From Rhodeus uyekii (Eukaryota > Chordata > Actinopteri > Cypriniformes > Acheilognathidae), in the NCBI GenBank assembly GCA_037043235.1, contig JAWRVZ010000088.1:2362001-2426000 (forward strand): a stretch of 64,000 nucleotides of DNA, written 5' to 3'. How positions within the stretch are numbered: position 1 is the first letter of the stretch; every line of letters starts with the position of its first letter. The notes under the pieces were generated by a model. The model saw nothing but the letters and a program-made list of their open reading frames with translations. It made no database searches and was not told where the DNA came from. Positions 37,020 to 50,161 of the stretch are shown one piece after another. A program made the position numbers and the translations under genes.

Positions 37020-38712
37020 GATAAAAAAAGAGCAAAATACACACATGAAATCACTTGTGATTGGATTATTATAAAGTAATATCCATGCAGGTTGAAACTG
37101 GCAGTACAGGGAGTCTTTTTTCCCATTTGCAACTTTGCAAGCAATTAATTCAAAGTGCTTGTGGGAAATTCATAACCATTAAACTCCAAGAGAGGACCTT
37201 TGACCATGTTTACACACTCTTGAACAGAGGTCGGAAACCTCTTTGACATCAATTACCATATTCTTTTTTCTTTTCACTGTGCACGTCCACTCAGCCACCT
37301 GGTGCTGGAAGCTAGACTCAGTTTCCCAGAATGCACCATGGCATGAATAAATCATGCAATTTGCAGTCATAATTCAGTAGGAGTATTTAGCGCTCATAAC
37401 TGAATAAAACAGGCTTATTGTGAAAAAGAAGAAAAGATTATTGCTAGTTTGCTTTTTTCAAGGTATTTATAAACAGTTAAATAAATCAAATACTTTCATG
37501 TTTAGCGTGTGTGTCTAAGGTTGACAACCTCTGCTCTAAAACATTTTCATGTTTAGAGTAAGTGCAATTTTCTGTTGACAATTTTTCTTGACATGAGGCT
37601 TTTCAGCGCTGTTTGGCTTTAAAAGGCGGATTGCAAGCCACAGGAACACAGACTGCCTCAGCTTAACTCGAACCCATTAGGGCCACATATGGAAGGTTTT
37701 TTCACAAGTAAAGACTCATTATGAATTCTATTGGGATTTACTTTGATAATGCAAGGAGCAAAGGTATGGTTTTGCCATTATTTGTATTGTAGTCAAACAA
37801 AAGAAAAGTAAAGACCTTATTAGAAAGTACAGAGGATTTTTTAAATGTAAATTTACAGTATCAGTTGAATGGGCAAAGGCGTAAGTTGCACATTTAGACA
37901 GTGTCTGATGATTCTGCTGAGTCACAACTGGTTGGCTAAACTGATTACTTTATGTTGTATTAAGTGAACATTTGCAGCTATATTGCCAACCAACAGCCTG
38001 TTTCCTCAATTTGCTCTTGAGCTAAACTTGCTGATGACTGAATGTGCTCATATTTAAATGCACATGCAAAAGGTGTGCATGCCATTGCAATTTTATGAGT
38101 GGGAAAAAAATCTAACAAAATGAAAATATTATTTTTTGTTATAAATAAAATCTCCAGTGATATCTATTAATAACCTCATTTGTTTCTATGGTGACTTACT
38201 TTTGAGCACCTTTGTTCGCCATACTCTCTGTTCAGTTCAGTCCTTTGTTGGTTCGTGTTTGTGGATTTAGTGGATTTTCTTTTTCTCTTATGCACACATT
38301 GCACATTTTTGGGCTGACCAATTTTGGTGATTTCTGTGATCATGGCTCCCAAACATTGGTCCTACGTCTTACAGAGCGAGAGGTTCAAACAGTGTCAGAA
38401 ATTTAACATGGTCATCTCACAGTGTGCTAGTTGCCTCGACCTGCATCCACTGACTACCAAATAAAAATATAACATGAAATGGCGTACTAATCAACGTGAC
38501 ATGGCGCTGAAACAAAAACTACTTACCACAAATTTAATTTGCTAAATTGCCATGTAAATATGGTCTCTTTTCACTAGCCATGTCGCGTCCATACTCTCCA
38601 CTTTCCACATACTCCTCTTTTTTTTCAGCGCACATTAAAACCTACAATTCCCGATGTGAGATTCATCTTGCTCTTTTTATTTACCACTAGTAATGCTGAT
38701 GATTCTACCTAG
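37020..38712. other. Non-coding stretch
   Basis: No gene or repeat is recognised. Confidence 0.5.
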
Positions 38713-38868
38713 CTTTCATGTAGCTCAATCAGTAGAGCATTGGTGTTTACAACAGCAAGGTCATGGGTTCAAACCCAGGGAAAGAACTGATTCAATGTAT
38801 GCCTTGAACGCAGTGTAAGTTGCTTTGGATAAAAGCAACTATGCCAAATGCATAAATGTAAAATGTAC
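38713..38868 (+). mobile_element. tRNA-derived SINE, near full length
   Basis: The head GTAGCTCAATCAGTAGAGCA (A box) and GGTCATGGGTTCAAACCC (B box) are tRNA-like; the body ends GTAAGTTGCTTTGGATAAAA and ATGCATAAATGTAAAATG. This is the best copy of the family in the window. It is not a functional tRNA gene: the cloverleaf 3' half is replaced by SINE body. Confidence 0.85.
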
Positions 38869-41800
38869 TTGCGTCGTACCCTGCGATTCAACAGGTGTCA
38901 TCATCATACAGTATAGTAGATACATGTCAAACCCAAGTATATTAGCTCCATTATGTACAGTGTGAAAGTGAACAATACTGAAACAATCTTATAGGATTGT
39001 TGAACTCGCCCAGTCTTTAGCAAGCATTACTTCTCCTTAGTGTTTTTCCGATCATACACGAAGGCTGTCTGTTTGGTTACTCATAGGATATCAGACCCTT
39101 TGAAGCCAGTGTCTAATAAATCAATTTAAATTGGTTGATTTTAATTTGTATTTATGTATTAATCAGGTTTGGCATAAACGTTTTTTGAATATATTTGCAC
39201 ATAAACGCACACGTAGTTTCTTGTAAAGGATTGTGAGTAGAAGAAGTAGCACAGTTAACTTACAGTATCAAGTTACAGTATCACTTCTATAAATGTGTAT
39301 AGAGCCTCTTTACATCGTTATCTTTATAATATAATATTCACATAATGAATACAGAAAAATCCATGTCTAAAATGTGAATTACAAAAACTAATCATGCTTT
39401 ATGAATCCCTCTTAGTGATTTGCTATTTCATTACCTTATCCAAAACATACACTAGGTCCTAATATAAGTGCTAATTAACCAAAATAACATAGTGCTCACT
39501 AATTGACTAAAATGACACAGTGCTGGCTAATTAACTAAAATAGCAGCATGAGAACAGCAGGAGCTTAATGAAGCATTTTGAACATTTTGAATGTTTTTGC
39601 ACCGTACAGCCTTTAGAGATTCAAAACAAACACCATCATTGAAGACATATATTTATATTTTCTAGTTTTGGCATGACTAGTGTACAGTTAGAGCATAAAC
39701 CATTTGAAACAGCACAAACACAGCAGGTTCAGAGTAGAAACTGCTGTGTGTCAGAAAAACAGGGCAAACAACAATGTTAGAGGCAGAGCAGTAAACATGA
39801 AAATAACAGGCAGAGGATCAGGGCAGGCAGCAAACAGAAATACAAATACATTACGATTTCTGCCTTGTATTCAAGCCTCTGCTTTCTCTGTGCCTGCAAA
39901 CTGGAACATTAGTATCATTTATAAGCTGTTTTCCTCATGGAAACCAAAAAATGTCTCCACAAGGACAGGCATTTCAGATGTTGCCATCTTTGTGGGGAGA
40001 TTTTAACTCTATAAAATAGGGTATACCTGAACCTGTATTCATTGGAAAATGTGTCTTTTATTGTATATTGTATCGCATGTATTGTAGGTCTGGTGAAGTA
40101 CACAGCCGCCACACAGAAGCAAAGTTTTCTTCATCCCATTTGCAAGTCAAATGGCCAAACCATCTTTATCAACTCAAGCTCAGCAGCAAGGCCAAAAAAA
40201 GAGAAAAACTTCTGTGTCAGCCTCAGAACCACTGAGAAGCATTCACAGATAACAGAGCAGAAATGTGGGTCACCAGTGTGTCTGAGTAAAAGAATGGAGA
40301 TACAGCACTGACCCATAATGCTGTGCCACTCTGCTGCTTCCTGTTTCTGCAATGATGATCCTGACAAAGTCATGTAGCAGCTAGTCACCACATGCGGAGT
40401 ATACTTCTAGTTCCTCATCCTGTTTTTACACATACTTTGGCTCTGCAGGATGAAGGTTAAACTGGCTCACCCGCATGAATTATACTCATTTATTAATTAT
40501 GCTTTTGGCACAACATTTAGTCTGCTTATCGGCACAGTGTGTTAATGCGCAATGAAACAAGTGTGTAATGAGTGGAGGGGAAACTGCCTTAGCCTTACTG
40601 GCAGAATGTCATCAAATGAAAATTCAAAGGAGTCTTTTGATTCCAGAGCTTGTTTTCTGATTCTAGATCTCCTGGTGTAGAGAATGCCCTTGGCAAGCTT
40701 TCTTCAACTCAGATAAAATAAAGCAAGTCTGAGAGACATGCAGCAATGGAAATTGGTGGTTAAACACGAGCCTTTGAATGACATTGACCGTACCCCTTGT
40801 GAAATGAGATTCAATTTGTTTTCCTTCACTGAATAAGTTTGCCATAGATTGATTGGATATGGTAATCCGTTCTGTACATATAATTTCATAAAAAATGTTG
40901 TAGTCAAATGTTGTAGTCTTTTGAATTGAGTAAATGTCAGTAATAAGAGATACAATTTAATGGTTATACCGCAATCATTTCCCTCAGTTCCAGAGGTTAA
41001 TGTCAACAAAGTAATTCATTCAAAAAGCAGACCATTTAAGTCAGTCAGTAAAAAGAGAGTCAAGCTGACATTTATAATATATTTTTAATACTTTATGATC
41101 ATGAACGCAGTCACATGGGGATTGATGCATTACTGTTTTTATGAAGATTAATTTAAATATGGTCTACAGCCTCACATGTGTGCATGCACTTTGGGTTTAT
41201 ATATTAAGCTGCACATTTGACAACGGGAACTAAATGAAATGCGTTGTTCAAATATTTAGTCCTCTGCAACAGAATTGTCATTCTTAATTGCAACAAAATC
41301 AATTATCTCAGCCGTGTGATTAATTAATGTGTTTATCATTTCTTGGCTTGTCTAGAGATGTATGAGCTTCTTGCATATCACATACTTTGCTTTTGATTTT
41401 ACTTCAGATATTACAACAATCTCAGTCTGTATTTGAGAAAAAGCTTGGGCTGCTCCAAAAACAACATTCAAAACAAGTTATTTAAATTCATTTTAAGTTA
41501 TTCCATGGGATTCAAGGATTCAAATTGGAGTTTACACGCATTCCAGAGAGCCTATTTTCCATTCAATGACAAATGAAACAGATGTTTAAAATATGCCAGT
41601 GAATTGCAAACGTTTCCACATTGTTATTATCAGATGCTTTCTTAACTGCTGTTTTCTGTTTTAATGTGTGAGGCCATTGTGAAGTGTTTTTAAAAATATA
41701 GGAACATATTTCCCTGCTATTGTGTTTCATGTCACAAAAGGCTTTGAAAACACAACTGTAATTGAAAATTGAAAATGCAGAAAAGGCATTGAAGCACGTC

Positions 41801-44130
41801 CAAATCCAATGTTACCTTCACTTCCTATCACAATTTTAGAAGACAGCATTGATCCTTCTATGCCAATTTGAGGATATTCTTCGCTGTCTTTCATATCCCA
41901 CAATCCTGTGCGTTCCTTCTGTACCAGTTGAGCTAAAAAAAATCAAGATGGTGTCTGAAAGTTGCAGTTGTTGGTTATATTGTGTGAGAAATGTGCGTTC
42001 TTGAACATTCGCTTTTCCAATTTCTATTGAGAAAGTGGAATTGCAGTAGTCAAATGGTTTAATATTCATCAAAGCTCTCTCTATTTTGCTGTAGATAATT
42101 AAACTGTTACGCTACCTTAGAAGTCTGTCCAAAATCAGCTTCATCTTCATTTGCAAATGCTGCCTGTGAAGCCATTGCCTGATAGGACAGCAAGACAACA
42201 AGTCAGTTGCCTAAGTTTTATAGTGCTTCCTTTGAGAAAATAAAACTCAGTCGAAGTCTGACAGTTGAGTCTTTCTTGGAGGAACCTGTTAGCTATCTAC
42301 AGAGTCAGGCTAGTAGGTGCAGAATATCTATAATATAACTGGCTGCAGTTCACTTAATGGCCACCAGTGATACCAAGATCTGAATTTAAACTGTTTGCTC
42401 CTCTTTTATGTCTGTAATGTAACATATTTCCAAGTGAAGCACACTTTTTTATTGAGAAATCCTTGATTAGAACTTAATATGACAGGAAAGCAAGGTTTGA
42501 AAAATAAGAGGGATTGGTGCTGTCGCAAAGTGTATAAGTGACCTTTAGTCATTCTCGATAACTTTTGTTCGGTTACTTGTTTTTGGTTCTTATAATTTCT
42601 TCATTAATGCATTCTCTGGGTGTGTAGAACCTCATTTGCTCTCTGCTTGCTTGCATCCTGCGTGCACTATAAATCTCAATGTCTTAGTCTTTGACACTCT
42701 TGTTGTAAGCTGCCATGGTAAAAACAAAGCGGCTGTTCAAATCATTTTCCCATGATTAATTGTCAATGAACTGGCACAAATAAATTCTAATAATTCACTT
42801 TCCTGAGGTTCCAGCAGACACATTTCTGAAAAAAAAATGATACTATTTTACTGTTGTCCTATACCTTCTGTTGTGAGAGCAGCAGAAGTTTGCTTTCCTC
42901 TAAATGAGCTGATTACAAGACATACGAGGTCAGAAATCAGAATGCAGCTGACGAAACCTTGGAGGATATTTTACATTGAATCGGTTTTAATGGCCTGTCT
43001 TTCCTTCAGTGCCTGCTGTATCCTTTTTTCTTCTTCTTACAAAAGCAGTACTAATAGGTCAAACGAGATGTAATTAATTAAAATGAGTTAGGTGTATCCA
43101 TATATGTAACAAATGCTTACATACTGAAATATAATTGTACTCAATTACATGAAAATGACAAAAGGAAAAAGGAGTGTCGTACTGACCAACAACAACCAGA
43201 GTAAATTTTGCAAATATTACTGTAAATACGAAATTCCATAATGATCATTGTCGATTCACACAGCGCTGTCTGACCTGCCAGAGGCATCGGTAAGATAATA
43301 ACACATATGCTGAAATGATGAAATATATATATGCACACACACAGAGAAAGAGAAAGGCAAGATAGATGGAGGTTGTCATAAGAAAGTTAACTGAAATACT
43401 GCAGCAGCTGATATACCATTATTTCTAATCTGCAAATGCAATTGTCAGGGAAACAAAAGATGATGTACTTTCATTGCTTTCTAGGATTTATTTTCCCATT
43501 TCCTCAATGTTGTGGGTTTATTGGAAAACTACTCCCATTAAATTAAGAGGTAAAATCCTTTGATTTCGTTCAAGGTGTCAAGGGGAGATTCAGGGTGCAG
43601 GGTTAGTAAAAAGTCTGAATTTAAGAATTTTCTCCCATTCAAAAAGAGTATTATGATTAATAACATAATATTTAGAAGTTATGTACATTTCCTGAAATAT
43701 CTTTGAATTTAATTGAAATTTACAGCCTTATTCTTCTCCATTCAGTTCTGAAAACAGAATGAGCTGTAGTGTAAATTCTAAGTGTCTGTATCTGTTTGTT
43801 AATGTGGGATTTGTAGTGCAGTAGCATCTAGTTTTGCTTATATCTGATGCCCTGTACATGCATAAAATACAGTCAAGATCCTGCATTGAAAATCGCTTTG
43901 GTTCTTTGCCTTGAATTTTACATTTAACCAAAGAGTCTGCCTATAAAGCTGGGCAGGGTAATGGAGCAAGCAAGATTGGGGCAGCGTTTTTTGCTTTCAT
44001 TTGAGATTGACTTTGGAATGAGAAGTCAAGAAGCCCACAGAGGAGTAAAAACTGCAGCAGGACTGATCAAAGACAAAGTCAGCAGCTTCTTGCGTCTGGT
44101 TAAATCACATCTTCTCTTCTCTCTTTTTAG
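38869..44130. other. Long non-coding stretch, possible intron
   Basis: No recognised transposon or gene. A T-rich tract ending TTACTTCAG at about 41414 precedes a segment open for about 55 codons but without a good donor; see rejected items. The 39700-39850 segment resembles retroelement internal sequence but has no readable protein. Confidence 0.4.
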
Positions 44131-44235
44131 AACTTTCAGACTGCTCAGCACTAAAGAGGTCCATAATACCTGGAGAAAACTTCCAATTCATCTACAAGGC
44201 AGTCGCCCGATCTGCCGGTCCTGCCATCTTTGCTG
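44131..44235 (+). CDS. Candidate internal exon, function unknown
   Basis: A 105-bp segment lies between a strong acceptor (CTTCTCTTCTCTCTTTTTAG) and a consensus-like donor (GCTG then GTGAGC). Of the three frames, the one with two leading bases is open throughout and reads LSDCSALKRSIIPGENFQFI then YKAVARSAGPAIFA. It is symmetric, phase 1 at both ends, so it could be skipped without a frame change. The composition looks like a globular extracellular or luminal domain, but I do not recognise the family. Another frame is also open but gives less protein-like sequence. This is the best host-gene evidence in the window. Confidence 0.5.
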
Positions 44236-46050
44236 GTGAGCACTCATTTCCAGAAGTGTAATTTTTTAAAAACTAATTTTACTTTTACATAAAATGTCAT
44301 GAACATGTATCTCTTGACCTGGAGTACAGGTATTCCCGATAGTAGAGAAACAGGCTTTTTGTATGCACTGGTGTAGTAAGGATATCTACCAGCAGGGGAT
44401 TACTGCCTATGACTTTTTGCCCACTAGCATTTTTCTTTACTTTTCAGCATTTTATTCTTGCTTCATGTATTCTTATATGTAATGGTTTCATAAAAAAAAA
44501 AAAAATAATAGAACAATATTCCACCTCCAAAGCTTTATAGTCAAACACTTCTTGCTGGGTCCACATTTCATTTGGTGGCAATTGGCAGTTTTGATTTCTA
44601 TGCTCTTTACTGTTTGATGATCACGTTATTTTACGTGTGCATAAATAAATGCTTCTATTACTTGTTTCTGCTTCTTCACTTGTGCTTTGATCTGGAGATG
44701 CAGTACTCTTCGAAAGAAAATAAGTAATACCCCTGTGGGGGTAAAAAGAGTTGAAGTATACGTCTGAGTGAAACTGCTTAATGAACTAGAAACAATGTTG
44801 GATGCGATTTGACTTTGTCTATCAGGAAATTATTGTTTGGTTGTGGTTTCTCATGTGAGTGAAAGGTTGTCCTGTCCTTACACAAGAGAGGAGGGCACTT
44901 GCTTTTCCATCAGAAATAAAACTGAGAATTGTTTTGTTATGGTGTCTGTAATGCTATGGGAATGCATATACTGCTCCTTAAATGTTTAGCTTATTACTAG
45001 GATCTAGAACTAGCAATACTGCATGTAAAAATTCCTATGTCTACATTACAGAAAAAAGGAGAGGATCAACTCTGCATAGCAAGTCCAATTCACATTTCTT
45101 TCTCGTCTTATCGTCTTACAAAGAAAAGCAAGATTAGTGCTTGCTTTCCAATGGCAGCAAATTGGCTGCTCATGTCCCGCAACCCAACCCTAACTCCCAC
45201 CCCTCACCCATCTCTACTGTAGCCAATTACTGCAGACCCATACGTTTAATGGATTATGCATTTTCAATTATCCTCATGCTTAAGACTTGTGGTCTGAAGG
45301 AATTACGCAAAAATTGAAATTGAACAACTACATGCAGATGCGGTTCAGGAATGTTAACGAGCATTCAATGCATTCTATTCCAATCTTCGACAAATAGACT
45401 GGTCACAAAAAGCCATTATGATGTCTATTACAATGCTGTTATTTCGTTCATAATAGATTGTCTTGAGAAGCGAAAAAGCTGCTAATTCAGTAATTATTCG
45501 GTATGCTCCAAAATACTTTTTGAAAGATCAAATTCATTTTTGCAAATATTATGTGATTTAACTATAATTTACTATATTTATTTAGTGTCCCACTAAAAAA
45601 AGACAGTAATTGTAATGTAAAAAAAAAAAAAACTACAGTAAGAACCTGGTGAATTGTGATAAACCTCTTATTCTTCGTTTGGCTTTCGCTTTTCTACATA
45701 TATTATTATGGTGTTAGGGCGGTGTTAGATGTGGAGTACAGGAGGATGAAGAAAATGAGCAGGCACGTTCAGAAGAACAGAAATTTAAGATGAACAGTCT
45801 TTAATCGTCCATCTCAGGTTATAATTTTACAAAATAAAACGACACTTCTGGTGCAAACAGAAATCAAAGTCCAACTGTAAGGAAGATGATGTACAGGAAA
45901 CACCACATAAGAAATACTTCATCCAACATAGCATCAAATTCACAAGTACACATTAGGAGCTAGCAGGATTAACAACGGATCCAGACTGACTAACACACCG
46001 GGTAGATGCAAGACTGACGAGGAGAGTGATTAAGGGACAGCTGGATGAAA
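44236..46050. other. Non-coding stretch, possible intron and LTR debris
   Basis: Ordinary sequence to about 45700, with poly-A near 44491-44503 and 45620-45632. The stretch 45715-46040 resembles a Gypsy-type LTR read on the minus strand (TTTAATCG and AAATAAAACG phrases), but its ends cannot be fixed. Confidence 0.4.
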
Positions 46051-46097
46051 AATTCACAACTGATTCAATGTGTTCCTTGAAAACAATGTAAGTCGCT
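46051..46097 (+). mobile_element. SINE fragment interrupted by the LTR
   Basis: ACAACTGATTCAATGTGTTC to AACAATGTAAGTCGC is the middle of the tRNA-SINE body. It stops exactly at the LTR target duplication GTCGC; GTCGCCAAATAG after the LTR may be what is left of its 3' part. Confidence 0.65.
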
Positions 46098-46428
46098 GTA
46101 ACAATGTTCAACAGTCAGGGAGGAAGGAGGCGGGAACCGGCAGACGTTTCACACACTTTAATGTAAAATAAAACATAAATATAAAATAAACATAATGGTG
46201 ACAGTCCCTCATGGACGACTACCACCCTCACAAAAATATAACATAAGTCCCAGGCCTGGTCCTCTCTCGTCTTCCACTGTCGTCGCTCCTCCTTTTATGT
46301 CTCCGCTCCTCCGTGAGACTCGAGACACCGGTGGCTTCGCAGGTGACGCTCATTATCTATCACGCCACCGGCTCTCGTGACGCTCTCACAGTCCCTCAAC
46401 GGTCCCTCAACGGTCCCTGCTCGCCACA
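46098..46428 (-). mobile_element. Solo LTR with 5-bp target duplication
   Basis: Starts TGTAACAATGTTC and ends TCGCCACA on the plus strand, so both orientations give TG...CA. GTCGC is duplicated exactly at 46093-46097 and 46429-46433. On the minus strand ACATAAAAGGAG serves as a TATA-like box and ATTAAA as a polyadenylation-like signal, so polarity is minus. At 331 bp it is of fish Gypsy type and has no internal region. Confidence 0.85.
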
Positions 46429-46596
46429 GTCGCCAAATAGGGAAAGTCATGTGAGGAAATGGGAAGTGAGCAGAGACATGACATAAGTGTAACACATTGT
46501 GGTTGACAATAAATGCATGTATGGGTTCAAAACAGTAGCAGCATGATCATGTTAATTCAGAAGAAAAGTCAGTTAGATTTACTGGTTTAACATATA

Positions 46597-46602
46597 TGTA
46601 TA

Positions 46603-46662
<60 letters not shown>

Positions 46663-46670
46663 CATACAGT
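46597..46670. repeat. (TG)n(TA)n microsatellite
   Basis: Compound dinucleotide run ending in ACATACATACAG. Confidence 0.95.
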
Positions 46671-47158
46671 ACAATTATTTATGAGGTCAAAGTTACATAA
46701 AGTCATTTAGAACCTGAACATAATTATATGCAGAATTTTGTGCATTGATTAAAGTGATTAATTGACAACACCGACCCAAAACAATGATTCATTTTACTCC
46801 TGATTGAATCACCAATTCTTATACGTGATTTTTTTTCTCGGAAAGTGCAGCTGTCAGCTATTGCTAGTTGGCAGCCTATTGAAAAACTGATATGAAATGC
46901 ATTTTGAAACCCATCATCCCACGAGTTGTTTTATTCCTCATTCTGCGCGTGTATTCTGGCTCGTGATATACTTTGGGGAATAATGATAGCTTTCAGAGTT
47001 GTTATCCCACTCATTCTGTAAAGTTAGACTGATCTACTACCCAACTATTTTGAACCTCCACAGGGCCATTCTGACTGCACTTGAATTTTGCTGCTCTCTT
47101 TGCTCTACAAGTTCTATTTCATGCTACAGTGACTGGGTACAATGACAGCTCTCTTCAG

Positions 47159-47270
47159 CTGCAGAGCACACAACTTTATCTTCGGAAGACTTAGAAGTAC
47201 CAGCACTGATGGACATTACAGGGCGTCAGAGGAAAAAGGTCAGGATGGCATTCCGAATGAATAACCACAG
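47159..47270 (+). CDS. Weak candidate exon
   Basis: A 112-bp segment between GACAGCTCTCTTCAG and a good donor (CACAG then GTGAGC). With two leading bases it reads AEHTTLSSEDLEVPALMDIT then GRQRKKVRMAFRMNNH. Its start phase (1) fits the end phase of the candidate at 44131-44235. A chance open segment of this size is not rare, and no family is recognised. Confidence 0.22.
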
Positions 47271-48407
47271 GTGAGCTGAGCATGAGAGGGGCAATTAGGG
47301 AAATAATACTTTGAAAGTATGTGGTGCCACATACAACGTATTCTAATTATTGCGATCTGCCTCATCAGAGAAGGTTAAATGAACATGACTGATGCTCAAA
47401 TTACCCAAGGGTTTGCAGGAGCTTTTATTTAAAACAATAGAAATGAAATGTGGAAGACAAAGAAACAGAAGGCTCAGGTACATTAGCATTTACCACTGAG
47501 TTTGACTACAACATCGCTTCCCCAGCTGTCAGGTTTCCTGTGCCGATATGACCTCAGTAAGGCTGCTCTGCCTGACTGGCCACACAGCTTTATAGCATCG
47601 TGACAAAAGGCACAACACAATTATTGTCCATTACCCAGGTGACCAGGACTGAATGAAAGGGAGCGCACCGATGTAGCCCTCCTCCATTGATGTGATCCTG
47701 CATGCAAATACAGTCAGTTTCCCCGGTTCATGTCACACAGTCTGTGTCTTTCATTCTTCCTGACAGGGTTAGGAAACATTTCTCCACTTCCTCAAAGGAG
47801 TGCAAGGACAGTAAATGCCATAAAACTAAGCCTTACTATGAACTGCACAGAGATTACCCAGATTCATTAGGAAATATATGATTGGTGGTGCTTGCGAAAG
47901 CAAACATGTCACATACCATCCTATGCACATGAATAATACCTCAAATTATGTGGTTTGATGAAGAGAGATGTGCTACACTTCTCTAAGTTACTATTTACAC
48001 CTGGTATTAAGTTGATCCGCCAAATACAGCTCTAAAAGGGCTCTAAAACATTTTGAGGTTGTTCACTCTTGACGACACCCAGAGGTAGTCAGAAATGTTC
48101 AAACAGCCACAAAAGACAGCCTACTCACCTCCTACTGACTTAATGCATAAACATTATGGTAAGCAGGCTAGAGAGATTGGATTTAAATGGATGAAGACCC
48201 AAGTCTGGTTTGAAGATGACAAATGTACCAAGCGCAATGTTCTCTCATCATATGATGTTTTATTAACAAAGTTCGGGAGGAGCACGTTCAAATGATTAAT
48301 ACAATCAACACGTCATCAGCAATTACTCCTCATCCTATCAGCAGGAGAGGAAGTACGTATATATAGACACGTTTGACTCACCTACAGCTCTTTGACATTT
48401 TTCGGCA

Positions 48408-49560
48408 GCTCGACAGTTTACGGCATTGTGGCTCCGCCTTCTGGTCGCCATACACCCGAAATCGAGCTCCACTCGTTAGATGGATTCTCCACGAAAACCT
48501 CCGGACCCAGTAGCGATCCTCATCCGCTCAACACCATGCTAACTATATTATATCACCCTCAGCAATACATCACGGGTGCCAGACCAAACAAACGGGCCCT
48601 AAGCAACAACAAGCAACGCACAGTAAGACTTGAGGCCGTTCTCGCCACCAAGTAAACATCCGTATCCAGCAGCTCTACATCGGCTGTTAATCGCTCCTGC
48701 CATTGAGAAAGGACGATAAAGCTGGTCGAGCTACACGCTCGACTCTCAGGCAATGCCGCTTTCTTCCTGCTAGCCAGGCCGCCGCCGCTGCCGCGAGCCT
48801 CAGCAGACCGCGCTGCAGCTTCAGCTCACACTCTCTCTGTCCGTCAGCTCACACAAACAAGAGCAGCTGTAATCCTTCCCGGCGCTTTTATTTCTGCATC
48901 ACTAAATCACGAGCAGTTGTGCCCTCTCAATACTACTGTTCCGGGGAACCCACGTCTGAGATGTGATTGTTCTAAAGTAACGCGCTGCTTCCTCGCAACT
49001 CAAGCAGTAGCGCGCACCGAAGCCAGATCGCGCGCAGTACAGTCCGATCGCACGCGCCACTTCAGATCGCGCGCTCAGCCGCCCACACAAGAATCAAGCA
49101 CTTATTGCCAACGCTGCCTTGTTGTTTCAACTTAATCGGCTATTAAGTGGACTCGCTGAAAAGAAACCATATGCACTTTCTATTTCAAAGTAATTATTTG
49201 CCTTTACTGTTTCAATCCTTTAAGTCCAAGATAAGCTTTATAAGTCTATGATATTTGGATGAACCCCTGCTCAGGGTTTACTCAAAACCAATAAGTTTGT
49301 GAACTTTCATAAACTTTGATATTTCGATTTCCAACAGGTAAGTTTGTTTTGAAATTAAATATGCAACATGCATCTGATATAAATTCAACTGTCAATATGA
49401 TAATTGAAAGGTTTTACTTACGGAAATCAATGTTTTTACAAACCATATTGATTGTTTTTGTTGTTGTTTCTCGCGTGTATTTAGACGTCTGTAACCAAAA
49501 TAATTCAAGAGATTGAAACACTGAACAGCAACAAGCTTTGAGCGCTTTCTCTGGCTCAGC
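48408..49560. other. Composite interior, first segment
   Basis: GC-rich and CpG-rich sequence to about 49130 without a readable protein, then AT-rich sequence at 49140-49530 whose phrase TATTTAGACGTCTGTAACC recurs twice at 52230-52330. Short frames on both strands do not resemble any family. Confidence 0.4.
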
Positions 49561-49625
49561 GCCAGCCAATGTGTTCAAATTTAGCAGGCGATCATGTGAT
49601 GCCCCGCCTTTCGCCACATTGTGAC

Positions 49626-50161
49626 CTGGGGCGGCCAACCCGCATGCGGCTCTTTGACTGCCCTTTCGCGGCTCTCATCCGGCCCGCTGAGACCTTTTGT
49701 CTACAAAAACATAAATTTACATGTATCCTGCCAAGGTCAGCCGCCGCTCACGTGGACACGATGTTTTTACCGAATTCAAATAGAGGCGCGCAGAAGCGCG
49801 TTCCCTTTCGAGAGTAGGAACGAGATGTTTAATGAAACGCATTTGGGAACTCCTCCCCTTCACGTCATTTCTGAAAATTTATGGATAACAGTAGTTGACA
49901 ACTGGCCAATCGTAGCGCGATGCAGATCCGGCTGCCAGACGGTATAAATATCTTAAATAGCATTTCCTTCATACTTCTCTAAACGGAATATGATTAAATT
50001 ACAGAGGTTACGATAGTAACCGGAGACGTTTTCCAACCGATCACTACATTACCAAGGCTGCTTACTTTTATACTTCCTGTCACCGTCAATGAGATGATAT
50101 ATCGTTTTTCCCGCATATATAAGTCACAGACGCATCATGCTGAACAGGTTGGCCACCCCTG
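49626..50161. mobile_element. hAT-like remnant inside the composite
   Basis: The left end CTGGGGCGGCCAACC (49626-49640, two mismatches to the right end) and the right end GGTTGGCCACCCCTG (50147-50161) form inverted ends of hAT type; GCATGCGGCTCTTTGACTGC behind the left end is also typical. No 8-bp duplication remains and there is no transposase frame. Confidence 0.45.

Larger units (their letters stand above)
46434..48251. other. Non-coding stretch with microsatellite and weak exon candidate
   Basis: Holds the (TG)n(TA)n run at 46597-46670 and the weak exon candidate at 47159-47270. Nothing else is recognised. Confidence 0.45.

Noticed and set aside
38713..38868. A tRNA gene
   Set aside because: Only A and B box regions are tRNA-like; the rest is SINE body, and the same sequence recurs several times in the window.
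41415..41574. Possible exon after TTTTGATTTTACTTCAG
   Set aside because: Its phase would fit after 29736-29808 and it is open for about 55 codons, but there is no convincing donor in the needed phase. Left as a chance frame.
49335..49345. Splice donor-like CAGGTAAGT
   Set aside because: No open segment precedes it, and it lies inside the composite repeat.
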